DNA of 43,123 nt from Streptomyces laculatispora. Lineage in GTDB: Bacteria > Actinomycetota > Actinomycetes > Streptomycetales > Streptomycetaceae. The stretch spans positions 1-43,123 of the forward strand of contig NZ_JAFMPZ010000081.1 in assembly GCF_017353455.1 (NCBI RefSeq), given 5' to 3'. The notes below the pieces were generated by a model. That model worked only from the letters and a program-made list of their open reading frames with translations, was not told the origin of the DNA and ran no database searches. Shown here in pieces: positions 25,611 through 34,623 of the stretch (position 1 is its first letter; each line of letters starts with the position of its first letter). The position numbers and the translations under genes are program-made.

Positions 25611-27329
25611 TCATCCCTGACTGTTGTTCTCATGGGTGGGGGCACGGTGGACGGCGCTCTCGTGTCCCAGGGACCGCTCGATGGCCTCGCGCAGGACCAC
25701 CCGGTCGTCGAAGGGGCGCACCACTCCGTGGATGTCCTGGCCCTGCTCGTGGCCCTTGCCTGCGATGAGTACGGTGTCGCCCGGCCCGGCCCGGCCGACC
25801 GCGGCGGCGATGGCGGCGGCCCGGTCCGCGTCGACCAGGACGTCGCCGCGTTCGTGCACGGGCACTTCGGCGGCACCCGCGAGCATGGCGGCGAGGATGC
25901 CCAGGGGGTCCTCGGAGCGGGGGTTGTCGGAGGTCAGTACGGCGGTGTCGGAGAGCCGGGCCGCGGCTGCTCCCATCGGGCCGCGCTTGGTGGTGTCGCG
26001 GTCGCCGCCGCAGCCGAGGACGATGTGCAGCTTGCCCTCGGTGACCTTCTGGAGGGAGCGGAGCACCGATTCAACGGCGTCGGTCTTGTGCGCGTAGTCG
26101 ACGAGTGCGAGGTACGGCTGTCCGGCGTCGACCCGCTCCAGCCGGCCGGGCACCCCGGGCACGGCGGCGACGCCGTCGGCCGCGATCTGCGGGTCGATGC
26201 CCGCGACCGCGAGGGTGACGATCGCGGCCAGGGTGTTGGCGACGTTGAACGGTCCGGGCAGCGGGGCCCGGGCGGTGGCCCGTTGGTCCTTGGGGCCGAC
26301 GACGGTGAAGGTGGAGCCGAGCTGGCCGACCTCGACGTCCTCGGCCCGCCAGTCGGCATCCGGGTGACCCTCGGCGGAGAAGGTGGTGACCGGGACGGAC
26401 GCCTCGGTGATCAGCCTGCGGCCGTACTCGTCGTCGAAGTTGACGACGCCCTGCCTGCTGCGCTGCGGGGTGAACAGCTGCGCCTTGGCCTGGAAGTAGT
26501 CCTCCATGCCGGAGTGGAACTCCATGTGCTCAGGGCTCAGGTTGTTGAAGACGGCGACGTCGAAGACGCAGCCGTCGACCCGGCCGAGCACCAGGGCGTG
26601 GCTGGAGACCTCCATGGTCACCGCGTCGACGCCGCGTTCGCGCATGACGGCGAACAGGGCCTGCAGATCGGTGGCCTCGGGGGTGGTCCGCTCGGACTTG
26701 ATGCGCTCGTCGCCGATCCGCATCTCCACGGTGCCGATCAGACCGGTGCTGCGTCCGGCGCCGCGGAAGCCGCCCTCGATGAGGTAGGCGGTGGTGGTCT
26801 TGCCGGAGGTTCCGGTGATGCCGATCTGGAGCAGGTCGGTGCCTGGGTGTCCGTAGATCTCGGCGGCGAGTTCGCCCATCCGGCCGCGCGGGTCCTCGGT
26901 GACCAGCACCGGAAGTCCGGTGGCGGCGGCGCGTTCGGCGCCCGAGGGGTCGGTGAGGATGGCGGCCGCGCCGAGGCCGGCCGCCTGGGCGGTGAAGTCG
27001 GCGCCGTGGAGGCGGGCACCCGGCAGGGCCGCGTACACGTCTCCGGGGCGTACGGCCCGGGAGTCGTGGGTGATGCCGGTGACTTCGCCGGTGCCAGGCG
27101 GTTCGACTCCCAGCCGGGCTGCCAGCTCACCGATGGAGGTCGGCCGCAGCCGATCCGGGCGGGGCGCTCCCGGGTAGTTCACAGGGGCGTCCTTCTGGGT
27201 GGTTCGGAACTGTTCAGCGTGGGGCACGGCGGTGAGCGTACCGGGAGCACCCGGCCTCTCGCGAAGTGAGGGGCCGGGGTCGCGGTGGTTCCCGTGCCGG
27301 TTCCCGGGATCAGGGGTGATGGTTGTCAC
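25611..27329 (-). CDS. murE: UDP-MurNAc-L-alanyl-D-glutamate--diaminopimelate ligase
   Basis: A 572-aa Mur ligase that adds diaminopimelate to the stem peptide. The ATP loop GTSGKTTT is at 173-180 and the DNPRSEDP motif, typical of DAP-adding rather than Lys-adding enzymes, is near residue 470. Streptomyces walls contain LL-DAP; the motif alone does not separate LL from meso isomers. The N-terminus is longer than E. coli MurE by about 50 poorly structured residues. The GTG at 27329 has GGGAG about 9 nt upstream; a later GTG before NYPGAP would remove that extension. It lies 18 nt after ftsI. Confidence 0.95.
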   Translation of the reverse strand: MTTITPDPGNRHGNHRDPGPSLRERPGAPGTLTAVPHAEQFRTTQKDAPVNYPGAPRPDRLRPTSIGELAARLGVEPPGTGEVTGITHDSRAVRPGDVYAALPGARLHGADFTAQAAGLGAAAILTDPSGAERAAATGLPVLVTEDPRGRMGELAAEIYGHPGTDLLQIGITGTSGKTTTAYLIEGGFRGAGRSTGLIGTVEMRIGDERIKSERTTPEATDLQALFAVMRERGVDAVTMEVSSHALVLGRVDGCVFDVAVFNNLSPEHMEFHSGMEDYFQAKAQLFTPQRSRQGVVNFDDEYGRRLITEASVPVTTFSAEGHPDADWRAEDVEVGQLGSTFTVVGPKDQRATARAPLPGPFNVANTLAAIVTLAVAGIDPQIAADGVAAVPGVPGRLERVDAGQPYLALVDYAHKTDAVESVLRSLQKVTEGKLHIVLGCGGDRDTTKRGPMGAAAARLSDTAVLTSDNPRSEDPLGILAAMLAGAAEVPVHERGDVLVDADRAAAIAAAVGRAGPGDTVLIAGKGHEQGQDIHGVVRPFDDRVVLREAIERSLGHESAVHRAPTHENNSQG

Positions 27330-27347
27330 TGGATGGTCTCCCTGAGT

Positions 27348-29336
27348 TCACTCGCCGGGTTCGAAGGTCACCGGCAGCCTGGCCGGCTCGCTGCCCGACG
27401 GTGCGGTCTGAAGCGTCTTGAGGGCGAATTCCATGACCTGCTTGTAGATGGGTCCGCAGATCTGGCCGCCGAAATAGCTGCCCTTGGTGGGGTTCTGAAT
27501 CGCGCAGTAGACGGTGATCTGAGGGTCGTCGGCGGGGGCGAAACCGGCGAAGGACGCGGTGTAGCCGTGATAGCCGCCGCGTACCGGATCGACCCGGTTG
27601 GCCGTACCGGTCTTGCCCGCGACGCGGTAGCCGGGGATCTTGGCCTTCGTCCCGGTGCCCTCCTGGTCACCGACCACCGACTCCAGCATGCGCGCCAGTG
27701 TCCTGGCTGTCTTCTCGCTGACCACCCGGGACTGCTCCGGGGCGTCGGCGGCGCTGAAGCGGCCGTCGGCCCCCTTGGTGCCGCGGACGAGGGTCGGTGC
27801 GATCCGGACCCCGCCGTTGGCGATCGTGGAGTAGATCGAGGCGGCCTGCATGGCGTTGAGCGAGAGCCCCTGGCCGAACGGGATCGTGTACTGCTGCGAG
27901 GTCGACCAGTCCTGCGGCTTGGCGAGGATGCCGGGGGTCTCACCCGGGTAGCCGAGTCCGGTCGGTGAGCCGATGCCGAATTTGCGCAGGTAGGAGTAGA
28001 GCGTCTTGTTGGCCTGGGCCTGGGTCTTCCCGAGCTGTCCGGCGGCCATGATGGTGCCGATGTTGCTGGACTTGGCGAGTACGCCGTTGAGCGTCAGGTA
28101 CCAGGTGGGATGGTCGATGTCGTCCTTGAAGGCCCGGTCGCCGCGGTGCAGCCGGTTGGGGACGGTGACGTGGGTACCGGGGGTGGCGGCCCCTTCCTCC
28201 AGCACCGCCGCCATGGACATGACCTTGCTGGTGGAGCCGGGCTCGTAGACGTCCTGGAGCGCGGCGTTGCCCAGCGACGCCGCGTCGGCCTGCGAGAGGT
28301 CGTTGGGGTCGAAGCCGGGGGCGTTGGCCATGGCGAGCACCTCGCCGGTCCGGGTGTTCTGCACGACCACGTAGCCACGGTCGGCCCTGGACTTCGCCAC
28401 CTGTTCGGAGATGGCCTTCTGGGCCGCCCACTGAATGTCGCGGTCGATGGTCAGCTCGATGTCGGAGCCCGCGACGGCCGGGACCTCCTTGGTGCCCGCG
28501 GTGGGCACCCGTCGGCCGCCGGACTGGGCGTAGCTGATCGTGCCGTCCTCGCCCGCCAGCTCCTTGTCCAGCTGGGATTCCAGGCCGCCCGCGCCCTTGC
28601 CCTCGGCATTGACATAACCCAGTATCCCGGCGGCGAGCCCGCCGTTGGGATAGACCCTCTTGGTGGTCGCCTCCTGGAAGACACCGGCCAGCACATTGGC
28701 TCCGGGGCCGCCGGCCGCCTTGTCCTTCGAGGCCTTCTCGGCGAAGACCGACTTGAGGTCCTTGATCTGCTTCCAGACCTGCGGGGTCTGCCGGCGGGCC
28801 AGCACCGTGTACCGGCTCTTCGGCTTCGCCAGCTTCTTCGTCAGCTCGGCGGCGTCGGCACCGAGGATGGGCGCGAGCAGGGCGGCGGCCTGCTGGGGGG
28901 CATCCGGGGCCTTGCTGTCGGCCGGTGTGAACATCTTGGGGTCGGCGGTGATGTCGTACGCGTCGACGCTGGTGGCCAGCGCGATGCCGCTGCGGTCGGT
29001 GATCTCGCCGCGCTCGGCGGCGACGGTGTAGCTGAGGTAGCGGTTCCTGTCGGCCTTGGCCGCGTACGCGTTGGCGTCGACGGCCTGGACCTGCAGGAGC
29101 CGGACGACGAACGCGATCATGACGAGTGTCAGGGCGAGGCTGACCAGCCGCAGCCTGGGGCGCGGACTGCCCAGCCGGAGCGGACGGCCCGAACGGCTGC
29201 GCGGCGCCGGCCTGCGCGCGGCGGCCGACGAGGTCCGACGCCGCGCATCGGGACGGGCGCGGCCGGAGCGGGGCGCCGCGTTACGGGGGCGCGCCGGGCC
29301 GGGGACCCGCCGGCGCGGTGGTTCCTTGGAAGGCAC
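27348..29336 (-). CDS. ftsI: Septal class B penicillin-binding protein FtsI (PBP3)
   Basis: A 662-aa transpeptidase that cross-links septal peptidoglycan with FtsW. A very basic Arg/Pro-rich cytoplasmic N-terminus of about 62 residues is followed by one membrane helix (LRLVSLALTLVMIAFVVRLLQ). A PBP dimerisation domain (RGEITDRSGIALATSVDAYDI) comes next, then the catalytic domain with S368-T-S-K, S423-S-N and K575-T-G. All three active-site motifs are intact, so it should bind beta-lactams. The GTG at 29336 has AGGTGA upstream and lies 4 nt after ftsL. Confidence 0.97.
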   Translation of the reverse strand: MPSKEPPRRRVPGPARPRNAAPRSGRARPDARRRTSSAAARRPAPRSRSGRPLRLGSPRPRLRLVSLALTLVMIAFVVRLLQVQAVDANAYAAKADRNRYLSYTVAAERGEITDRSGIALATSVDAYDITADPKMFTPADSKAPDAPQQAAALLAPILGADAAELTKKLAKPKSRYTVLARRQTPQVWKQIKDLKSVFAEKASKDKAAGGPGANVLAGVFQEATTKRVYPNGGLAAGILGYVNAEGKGAGGLESQLDKELAGEDGTISYAQSGGRRVPTAGTKEVPAVAGSDIELTIDRDIQWAAQKAISEQVAKSRADRGYVVVQNTRTGEVLAMANAPGFDPNDLSQADAASLGNAALQDVYEPGSTSKVMSMAAVLEEGAATPGTHVTVPNRLHRGDRAFKDDIDHPTWYLTLNGVLAKSSNIGTIMAAGQLGKTQAQANKTLYSYLRKFGIGSPTGLGYPGETPGILAKPQDWSTSQQYTIPFGQGLSLNAMQAASIYSTIANGGVRIAPTLVRGTKGADGRFSAADAPEQSRVVSEKTARTLARMLESVVGDQEGTGTKAKIPGYRVAGKTGTANRVDPVRGGYHGYTASFAGFAPADDPQITVYCAIQNPTKGSYFGGQICGPIYKQVMEFALKTLQTAPSGSEPARLPVTFEPGE

Positions 29337-29340
29337 TGCG

Positions 29341-29955
29341 TCACCTGCCGGGGCTCGTGGAGGGCTGGTCTGCCGGGGTACGAGTGGTCGCCGATCCGCT
29401 CGGCCCGGCCGCGTCGGCGCTGGAGGCGGACGTACTCGGTGTGGCGGCGGGGGTGCCCGCCGCGCCGCCCGGAGGGGTGGTGCCGGGCGAACCGGAGAGC
29501 GCCGCCGGGCTCGCGGTGGTCCGCGGCGGCGGTGCGGGGGTCCGCGGCGGTGCGGTGGTCTTCTGCGGCGGTGCGGGGGCCGGCCCTGCGGTGGCGGCCG
29601 AGGGAACGCCCCGGACCGTGCCGTCGGGGCCCAGGAAGACGGGGCTGCCGCCGGGGACCATGCCCAGTTCCCTGGCCCGGCGGGCCAGGGCGTCGGGCTC
29701 GGCGGAGCTGTCGACGTCGCGCTGGAGCGCCTGCTGCTCGTCGGTGAGGTCCGTGGTCCGCTTCTTCAGCTCGCTCAGCCGGAACGATCCTTCGTTGAGC
29801 GCGGAGTTCAGCAGGAGCAGGGTGATCAGGCCGCCGCCCAGGAGCAGGACCACCAGCAGGACGAAGGGGGTCCGGGCCGCGTTGCTCGGCCCGGCCGGCA
29901 TCAGCCGGGTGAGCCGTGCGGCACGCCCTTTCAGCTGCCCGGCCGCTTTGCTCAC
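29341..29955 (-). CDS. ftsL: FtsL-like septum formation initiator family protein
   Basis: A 204-aa bitopic protein: a basic N-terminus, one membrane helix (about 30-50, VLLVVLLLGGGLITLLLLNSAL), a short coiled coil (LSELKKRTTDLTDEQQALQRDV) and ARRARELGMVPGGSPVFL, the FtsL/DivIC-type end. A Pro/Ala/Ser/Thr-rich tail of about 85 residues follows that most FtsL proteins lack. The role (FtsQ-FtsL-DivIC complex activating FtsWI) comes from family and position. The GTG at 29955 gives the MSK-like start. A TTG at 30000, with GGAGGAG 10 nt upstream inside the rsmH end, is a serious alternative (219 aa). Confidence 0.85.
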   Translation of the reverse strand: MSKAAGQLKGRAARLTRLMPAGPSNAARTPFVLLVVLLLGGGLITLLLLNSALNEGSFRLSELKKRTTDLTDEQQALQRDVDSSAEPDALARRARELGMVPGGSPVFLGPDGTVRGVPSAATAGPAPAPPQKTTAPPRTPAPPPRTTASPAALSGSPGTTPPGGAAGTPAATPSTSASSADAAGPSGSATTRTPADQPSTSPGR

Positions 29956-30004
29956 CGCACCGCCCCGTCCCTGGGGCGTGTCCGCGCACCGGGGCTCCAA
30001 GGGC

Positions 30005-30970
30005 TCATCGCTCCTCCGCCCGGATCCGCTGGGCGCCGCGCAGCCGGGCGGGGGCGGCGCGCCGGTTCTCGGCGACCTCCTCCTCGGTGGGCAGCTCGGC
30101 GCCCCGGGTGAGCAGCTTCAGCCGGGGCTGGTAGCGCTCGGGGACGACCGGCAGCCCGGCCGGGGCGGTGTTGGCGGCGCCCGCCGCGAACACCTGCTTG
30201 ACCAGCCGGTCCTCCAGCGAGTGGTACGAGAGGACGGCGATGCGCCCGCCGACGGCGAGGCTCCGCACAGCGGCCGGGATCGCCCGTTCCAGCACGCTGA
30301 GCTCGCCGTTGACCTCGATGCGCAGCGCCTGGAAGGTGCGTTTGGCGGGGTTGCCGCCGGTGCGCTTGGCGGCCTGCGGCAGCGAGTCACGGATCAGCTC
30401 GACGAGCCTGGCGCTGTTGCTGAAGGGTTCCTTCTCGCGCTCGCGGACGACGGCGGAGACGATCCGCTTGGCCTGCTTCTCCTCGCCGTACGCCCGCAGG
30501 ATCCGGACCAGTTCGCCGGGCGGATAGGTGTTGAGCACCTCGGCCGCACCCATGCCGGTCGACTGGTCCATCCGCATGTCGAGCGGGGCGTCCTGGGCGT
30601 ACGCGAATCCGCGGTCGGCCTCGTCCAGCTGCATGGAGGAGACACCGAGGTCGAACAGGATCCCCTGGACCTTGGGGACGCCGAGCCGGTCGAGCACCTC
30701 GGGCAGTTCGTCGTAGACGGCGTGCACCAGTGTGGCGCGGTCGCCGTAGGGGGCGAGGCGCTCGCCCGAGAGGCGCAGCGCCTCCTTGTCCCGGTCCAGC
30801 GCGATCAGCCGGGCGGTGGGGAAGGCGGAGAGCAGCGCCTCGCTGTGTCCGCCGAGGCCCAGCGTGCAGTCGACGACCACGGGCGGCTGCGGTCCCGGCG
30901 CCTCAAGAGCCGGGGCCAACAGGTCCAGGCACCGCTGGAGCATCACCGGGACGTGTCGGGTCTGGCTCAT
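30005..30970 (-). CDS. rsmH: 16S rRNA (cytosine(1402)-N(4))-methyltransferase
   Basis: A 321-aa SAM-dependent methyltransferase (MraW) acting on C1402 of 16S rRNA in the decoding centre. It starts at [18 protein letters not shown]. The SAM motif is [16 protein letters not shown], with the conserved [21 protein letters not shown], and [21 protein letters not shown] in the C-terminal half. The ATG at 30970 has GAGAGGG upstream. It is the first gene of the dcw run. mraZ, which precedes it in many bacteria, is absent; instead the 402-bp region upstream leads to a divergent carbonic anhydrase gene. Confidence 0.97.
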   Translation of the reverse strand: MSQTRHVPVMLQRCLDLLAPALEAPGPQPPVVVDCTLGLGGHSEALLSAFPTARLIALDRDKEALRLSGERLAPYGDRATLVHAVYDELPEVLDRLGVPKVQGILFDLGVSSMQLDEADRGFAYAQDAPLDMRMDQSTGMGAAEVLNTYPPGELVRILRAYGEEKQAKRIVSAVVREREKEPFSNSARLVELIRDSLPQAAKRTGGNPAKRTFQALRIEVNGELSVLERAIPAAVRSLAVGGRIAVLSYHSLEDRLVKQVFAAGAANTAPAGLPVVPERYQPRLKLLTRGAELPTEEEVAENRRAAPARLRGAQRIRAEER

Positions 30971-31372
30971 GCGCCCTCTCAGGCTCAGGTCCCGGGTGGC
31001 GGCACGTACGGCCTGGTCCCCGCCCGCTCGCGAAGGGGAGGTCCGCCGGCGCCGGGGAAATGGCGTCAGCCGACCGGCGAGCGGGAGAGGGCCGGGCCGT
31101 ACGTACGCCGCGCACACGGGGAAACTTCGGAATGTGCAGGGTGTCGGTAACTTCCCGTCACTTTAGACCGACCGGCAGGCGGTCTTGGCCCACCCTGCCA
31201 TTCGATCGATTCCCGATCAATCAACCCGGCAGCGCGTCGTCCCTCCCTTTTGTTCACCCGGTCGGGTGACCGAGTGTGAGGCTTGTGGGTTACCTCACAA
31301 CAAACACCGTTGACGTTCTTTGTCCGCTTCCACGCCACGCCGGAGCGGCCGACCCGGGCTAACGTCTTGTTC
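30971..31372. other. Divergent rsmH / carbonic anhydrase control region
   Basis: 402 bp without a credible gene. The half nearest the carbonic anhydrase is clearly AT-richer than its surroundings. It contains two tandem inverted repeats (31254-31269 and 31275-31299) and a -10-like TAACGT (31360-31365) just before the carbonic anhydrase ATG. This should be where the main dcw promoter lies; I could not pick a convincing minus-strand promoter by eye. Confidence 0.55.
31254..31299. promoter_or_regulatory. Two tandem inverted repeats (operator candidates)
   Basis: First: TCACCCG (31254-31260), GT, CGGGTGA (31263-31269), a 16-bp palindrome. Second, 5 nt away: TGTGAGG (31275-31281) and CCTCACA (31293-31299) with an 11-nt spacer. 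Both lie between the divergent rsmH and carbonic anhydrase starts. Perfect arms of this size suggest dimeric repressor sites, but no cognate regulator is recognised. Confidence 0.5.
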
Positions 31373-31936
31373 ATGTCGACTTCCGCGCATTCCCCTGCCG
31401 AACCGTCCGTTCCCGTCACCGGCCGGGCCGGCACCGGCGGCACGGTCACCGACCGCCTCGTCGAGGCGAACGTCGAGTACGCCTGCGAGTTCAGCGACCC
31501 CGGCATGGACGCGAAGCCGGTGCTACGCGTCGCCGTGGTCGCCTGCATGGACGCCCGGCTCGACCTGCACAAGGCGCTCGGCCTGGCGCTCGGCGACTGC
31601 CACACCATCCGCAACGCGGGCGGCGTGGTCACCGACGACGTGATCCGCTCACTGACGATCAGCCAGCGGGCCCTCGGCACCCGCAGCGTGATACTGATCC
31701 ACCACACGAACTGCGGTATGGAGTCGATCACCGAGGAGTTCCGTCAGGAGCTCGAGGGGGAGGTCGGCCAGCGCCCCGTCTGGGCCGTGGAGGCGTACAG
31801 CGACGCGGACCAGGATGTCCGGCAGTCGATGCAGCGCGTCCGCACGTCGCCGTTCCTGCTGCACAGCGATGACGTGCGCGGCTTCGTCTTCGATGTGACC
31901 ACCGGTCTGCTGCGCGAGATCTTTCCGGCTTCCTGA
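31373..31936 (+). CDS. Beta-class carbonic anhydrase-like protein
   Basis: A 187-aa protein of the short beta-carbonic anhydrase clade. Zinc and catalytic residues are C58-x-D60-x-R62 (ACMDARLD) and H111-x-x-C114 (HHTNCGM), as in Mycobacterium tuberculosis Rv1284-type enzymes. NAGGVVTDDVIRSL is also a family block. It should hydrate CO2 to bicarbonate in the cytoplasm. The first 25 residues are not conserved. No SD precedes the ATG at 31373. A TAACGT hexamer 8-13 nt upstream would place the transcript start on the ATG itself, so the mRNA may be leaderless. Confidence 0.92.
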   Translation: MSTSAHSPAEPSVPVTGRAGTGGTVTDRLVEANVEYACEFSDPGMDAKPVLRVAVVACMDARLDLHKALGLALGDCHTIRNAGGVVTDDVIRSLTISQRALGTRSVILIHHTNCGMESITEEFRQELEGEVGQRPVWAVEAYSDADQDVRQSMQRVRTSPFLLHSDDVRGFVFDVTTGLLREIFPAS

Positions 31937-32010
31937 CCTCCGGAAGGACTCCGGCGGGCATCAAAAATGCCGACCCAACCCGACATATCGGCGCCAGTTG
32001 TCCCAGGCAA

Positions 32011-32040
32011 GTGACACGAAGCGGTAACGGCAACAAGAAT
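32011..32040 (+). promoter_or_regulatory. Candidate promoter of the moxR operon
   Basis: GTGACA (32011-32016) and AAGAAT (32035-32040) with an 18-bp spacer, about 140 nt before the moxR start. The -35 overlaps a GACAC pentamer (32013-32017) and another GACAC follows at 32049-32053, so WhiA-type control is conceivable. The evidence is sequence match only. Confidence 0.35.
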
Positions 32041-32178
32041 GCGGGTGTGACACCCCGTCGGACGTCGTCAGGCGAGGTGTCCGTATTTCGGGGTGGGCCG
32101 GGCCGCACAGGAGCACCGGCCCGTGACAGGGGAATCCCGTGCTCCTGGTGAGCGTGGGGCAGGGCCGAGGAGGGCCGG

Positions 32179-33227
<1,049 letters not shown>

Positions 33228-33228
<1 letters not shown>

Positions 33229-34613
33229 TGAGCGCCGGGGGGGCAAGCGCGATGGACGACAGCGACGACAAGGGCGGCCTGCGGGCCGCGCTGAGCGGGC
33301 TGACCACGCGCGGACGGTCCTTCCTCGCGGCCGGTATCGCCGCCGCGGCCTGTGCGTATGTGCTGGGCCAGGGGGACCTGCTGCGCGTCGGACTGCTCCT
33401 CGCCGTGCTGCCGCTGGTCTGCGTGGCAGTGCTCTTCCGGACCCGCTACCGGGTCGCGGGCACCCGGCGGCTCTCGCCGTCCCGGGTGCCCGCGGGCACC
33501 GAGGCGCGGGTCCATCTGCGGATGGACAACATCTCGCGGCTGCCCACCGGTCTGCTGATGCTCCAGGACCGGGTGTCCTACGTGCTCGGTCCACGGCCCC
33601 GCTTCGTCCTGGACCGGGTCGAGGCGGGCGGCCGGCGCGAGGTCTCCTACCGGGTGCAGTCCGATCTGCGGGGCCGCTATCCGCTCGGTCCGCTGCAGCT
33701 GCGGCTGAGCGATCCGTTCGGGATGTGCGAGCTGACGCGTTCGTTCAGCGCGTACGACACCCTCGTCGTCATCCCGCGGACCGAACCGCTGCCGCCGGTG
33801 CGGCTGGCGGGCGAGTCCTCCGGGTACGGCGAGGGGCGGCAGCGGTCGCTGGCGCTGGCCGGCGAGGACGACGTGATCCCGCGCGGCTACCGGCACGGCG
33901 ACGATCTGCGCCGCGTCCACTGGCGCTCCACCGCGCGCTACGGCGAGCTGATGGTGCGCCGCGAGGAGCAGCCGCAGCGGGCCAGATGCACGGTGCTCCT
34001 GGACACCCGGCAGATCGCGTATCAGGGGACGGGGCCCGACTCGGCGTTCGAGTGGGCCGTATCGGGGACCGCCTCCGTGCTGGTGCACATGCTGGAACGG
34101 GGCTTCGCGGTCCGGCTGCTGACGGACGAGGGCAGCGCGCTCCCGGGTGAGGGGTCGGGCGGTTTCGCCGGCTCCGGCCAGGACTCCGCGGCCGCGGCCG
34201 GGCTGATGATGGACACCCTCGCCGTCGTCGACCACTCCGACGGGGGCGGTCTCTCCCGTGCGTACGACGTGCTGCGCGGCGGCAACGAGGGCCTGCTGAT
34301 CGCCTTCCTCGGCGACCTGGACGAGGAGCAGGCGGCTGTGGCTGCCCGGATGCGGCAGCGCAGCGGTGGTGCCGTCGCGTTCGTGATGGACAGCGCCGCC
34401 TGGGTGCACGGTGAGTCGCCCGCCACCGAGGCGGCGTCCGAGCGGCGGCTGCGGCTGCTGCGCGAGTCGGGGTGGACGGCGGTTGCGGTGAGGCCCGGAA
34501 CGGATCTCGCGCGGCTGTGGCAGCAGGCGAGCCATCTGGGTTCGCTGACGCAGTCCGCCGCCGTGGGCGGCGCGACGGGCGGTACGACAGGTTTCTCCAG
34601 TGGTTGGTCATGA
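33228..34613 (+). CDS. DUF58 domain-containing membrane protein
   Basis: A 461-aa protein with two adjacent membrane helices near residues 30-72. A beta-rich region follows (residues 80-210) and then a DUF58 domain. The domain hallmark is [24 protein letters not shown], leading into a vWA-like fold ([10 protein letters not shown]). DUF58 proteins are the usual partner of MoxR ATPases; the biochemical function is not established. The N-terminus overlaps moxR by one nt, and the 3' end is followed after 10 nt by the transglutaminase gene, so the three genes form one operon. Confidence 0.9.
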
Positions 34614-34623
34614 GGGGACGGTC

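Noticed and set aside
31310..31315. TTGACG as -35 of the carbonic anhydrase promoter
   Set aside because: No -10 element lies 16-19 bp downstream, and the plausible TAACGT is 44 bp away.
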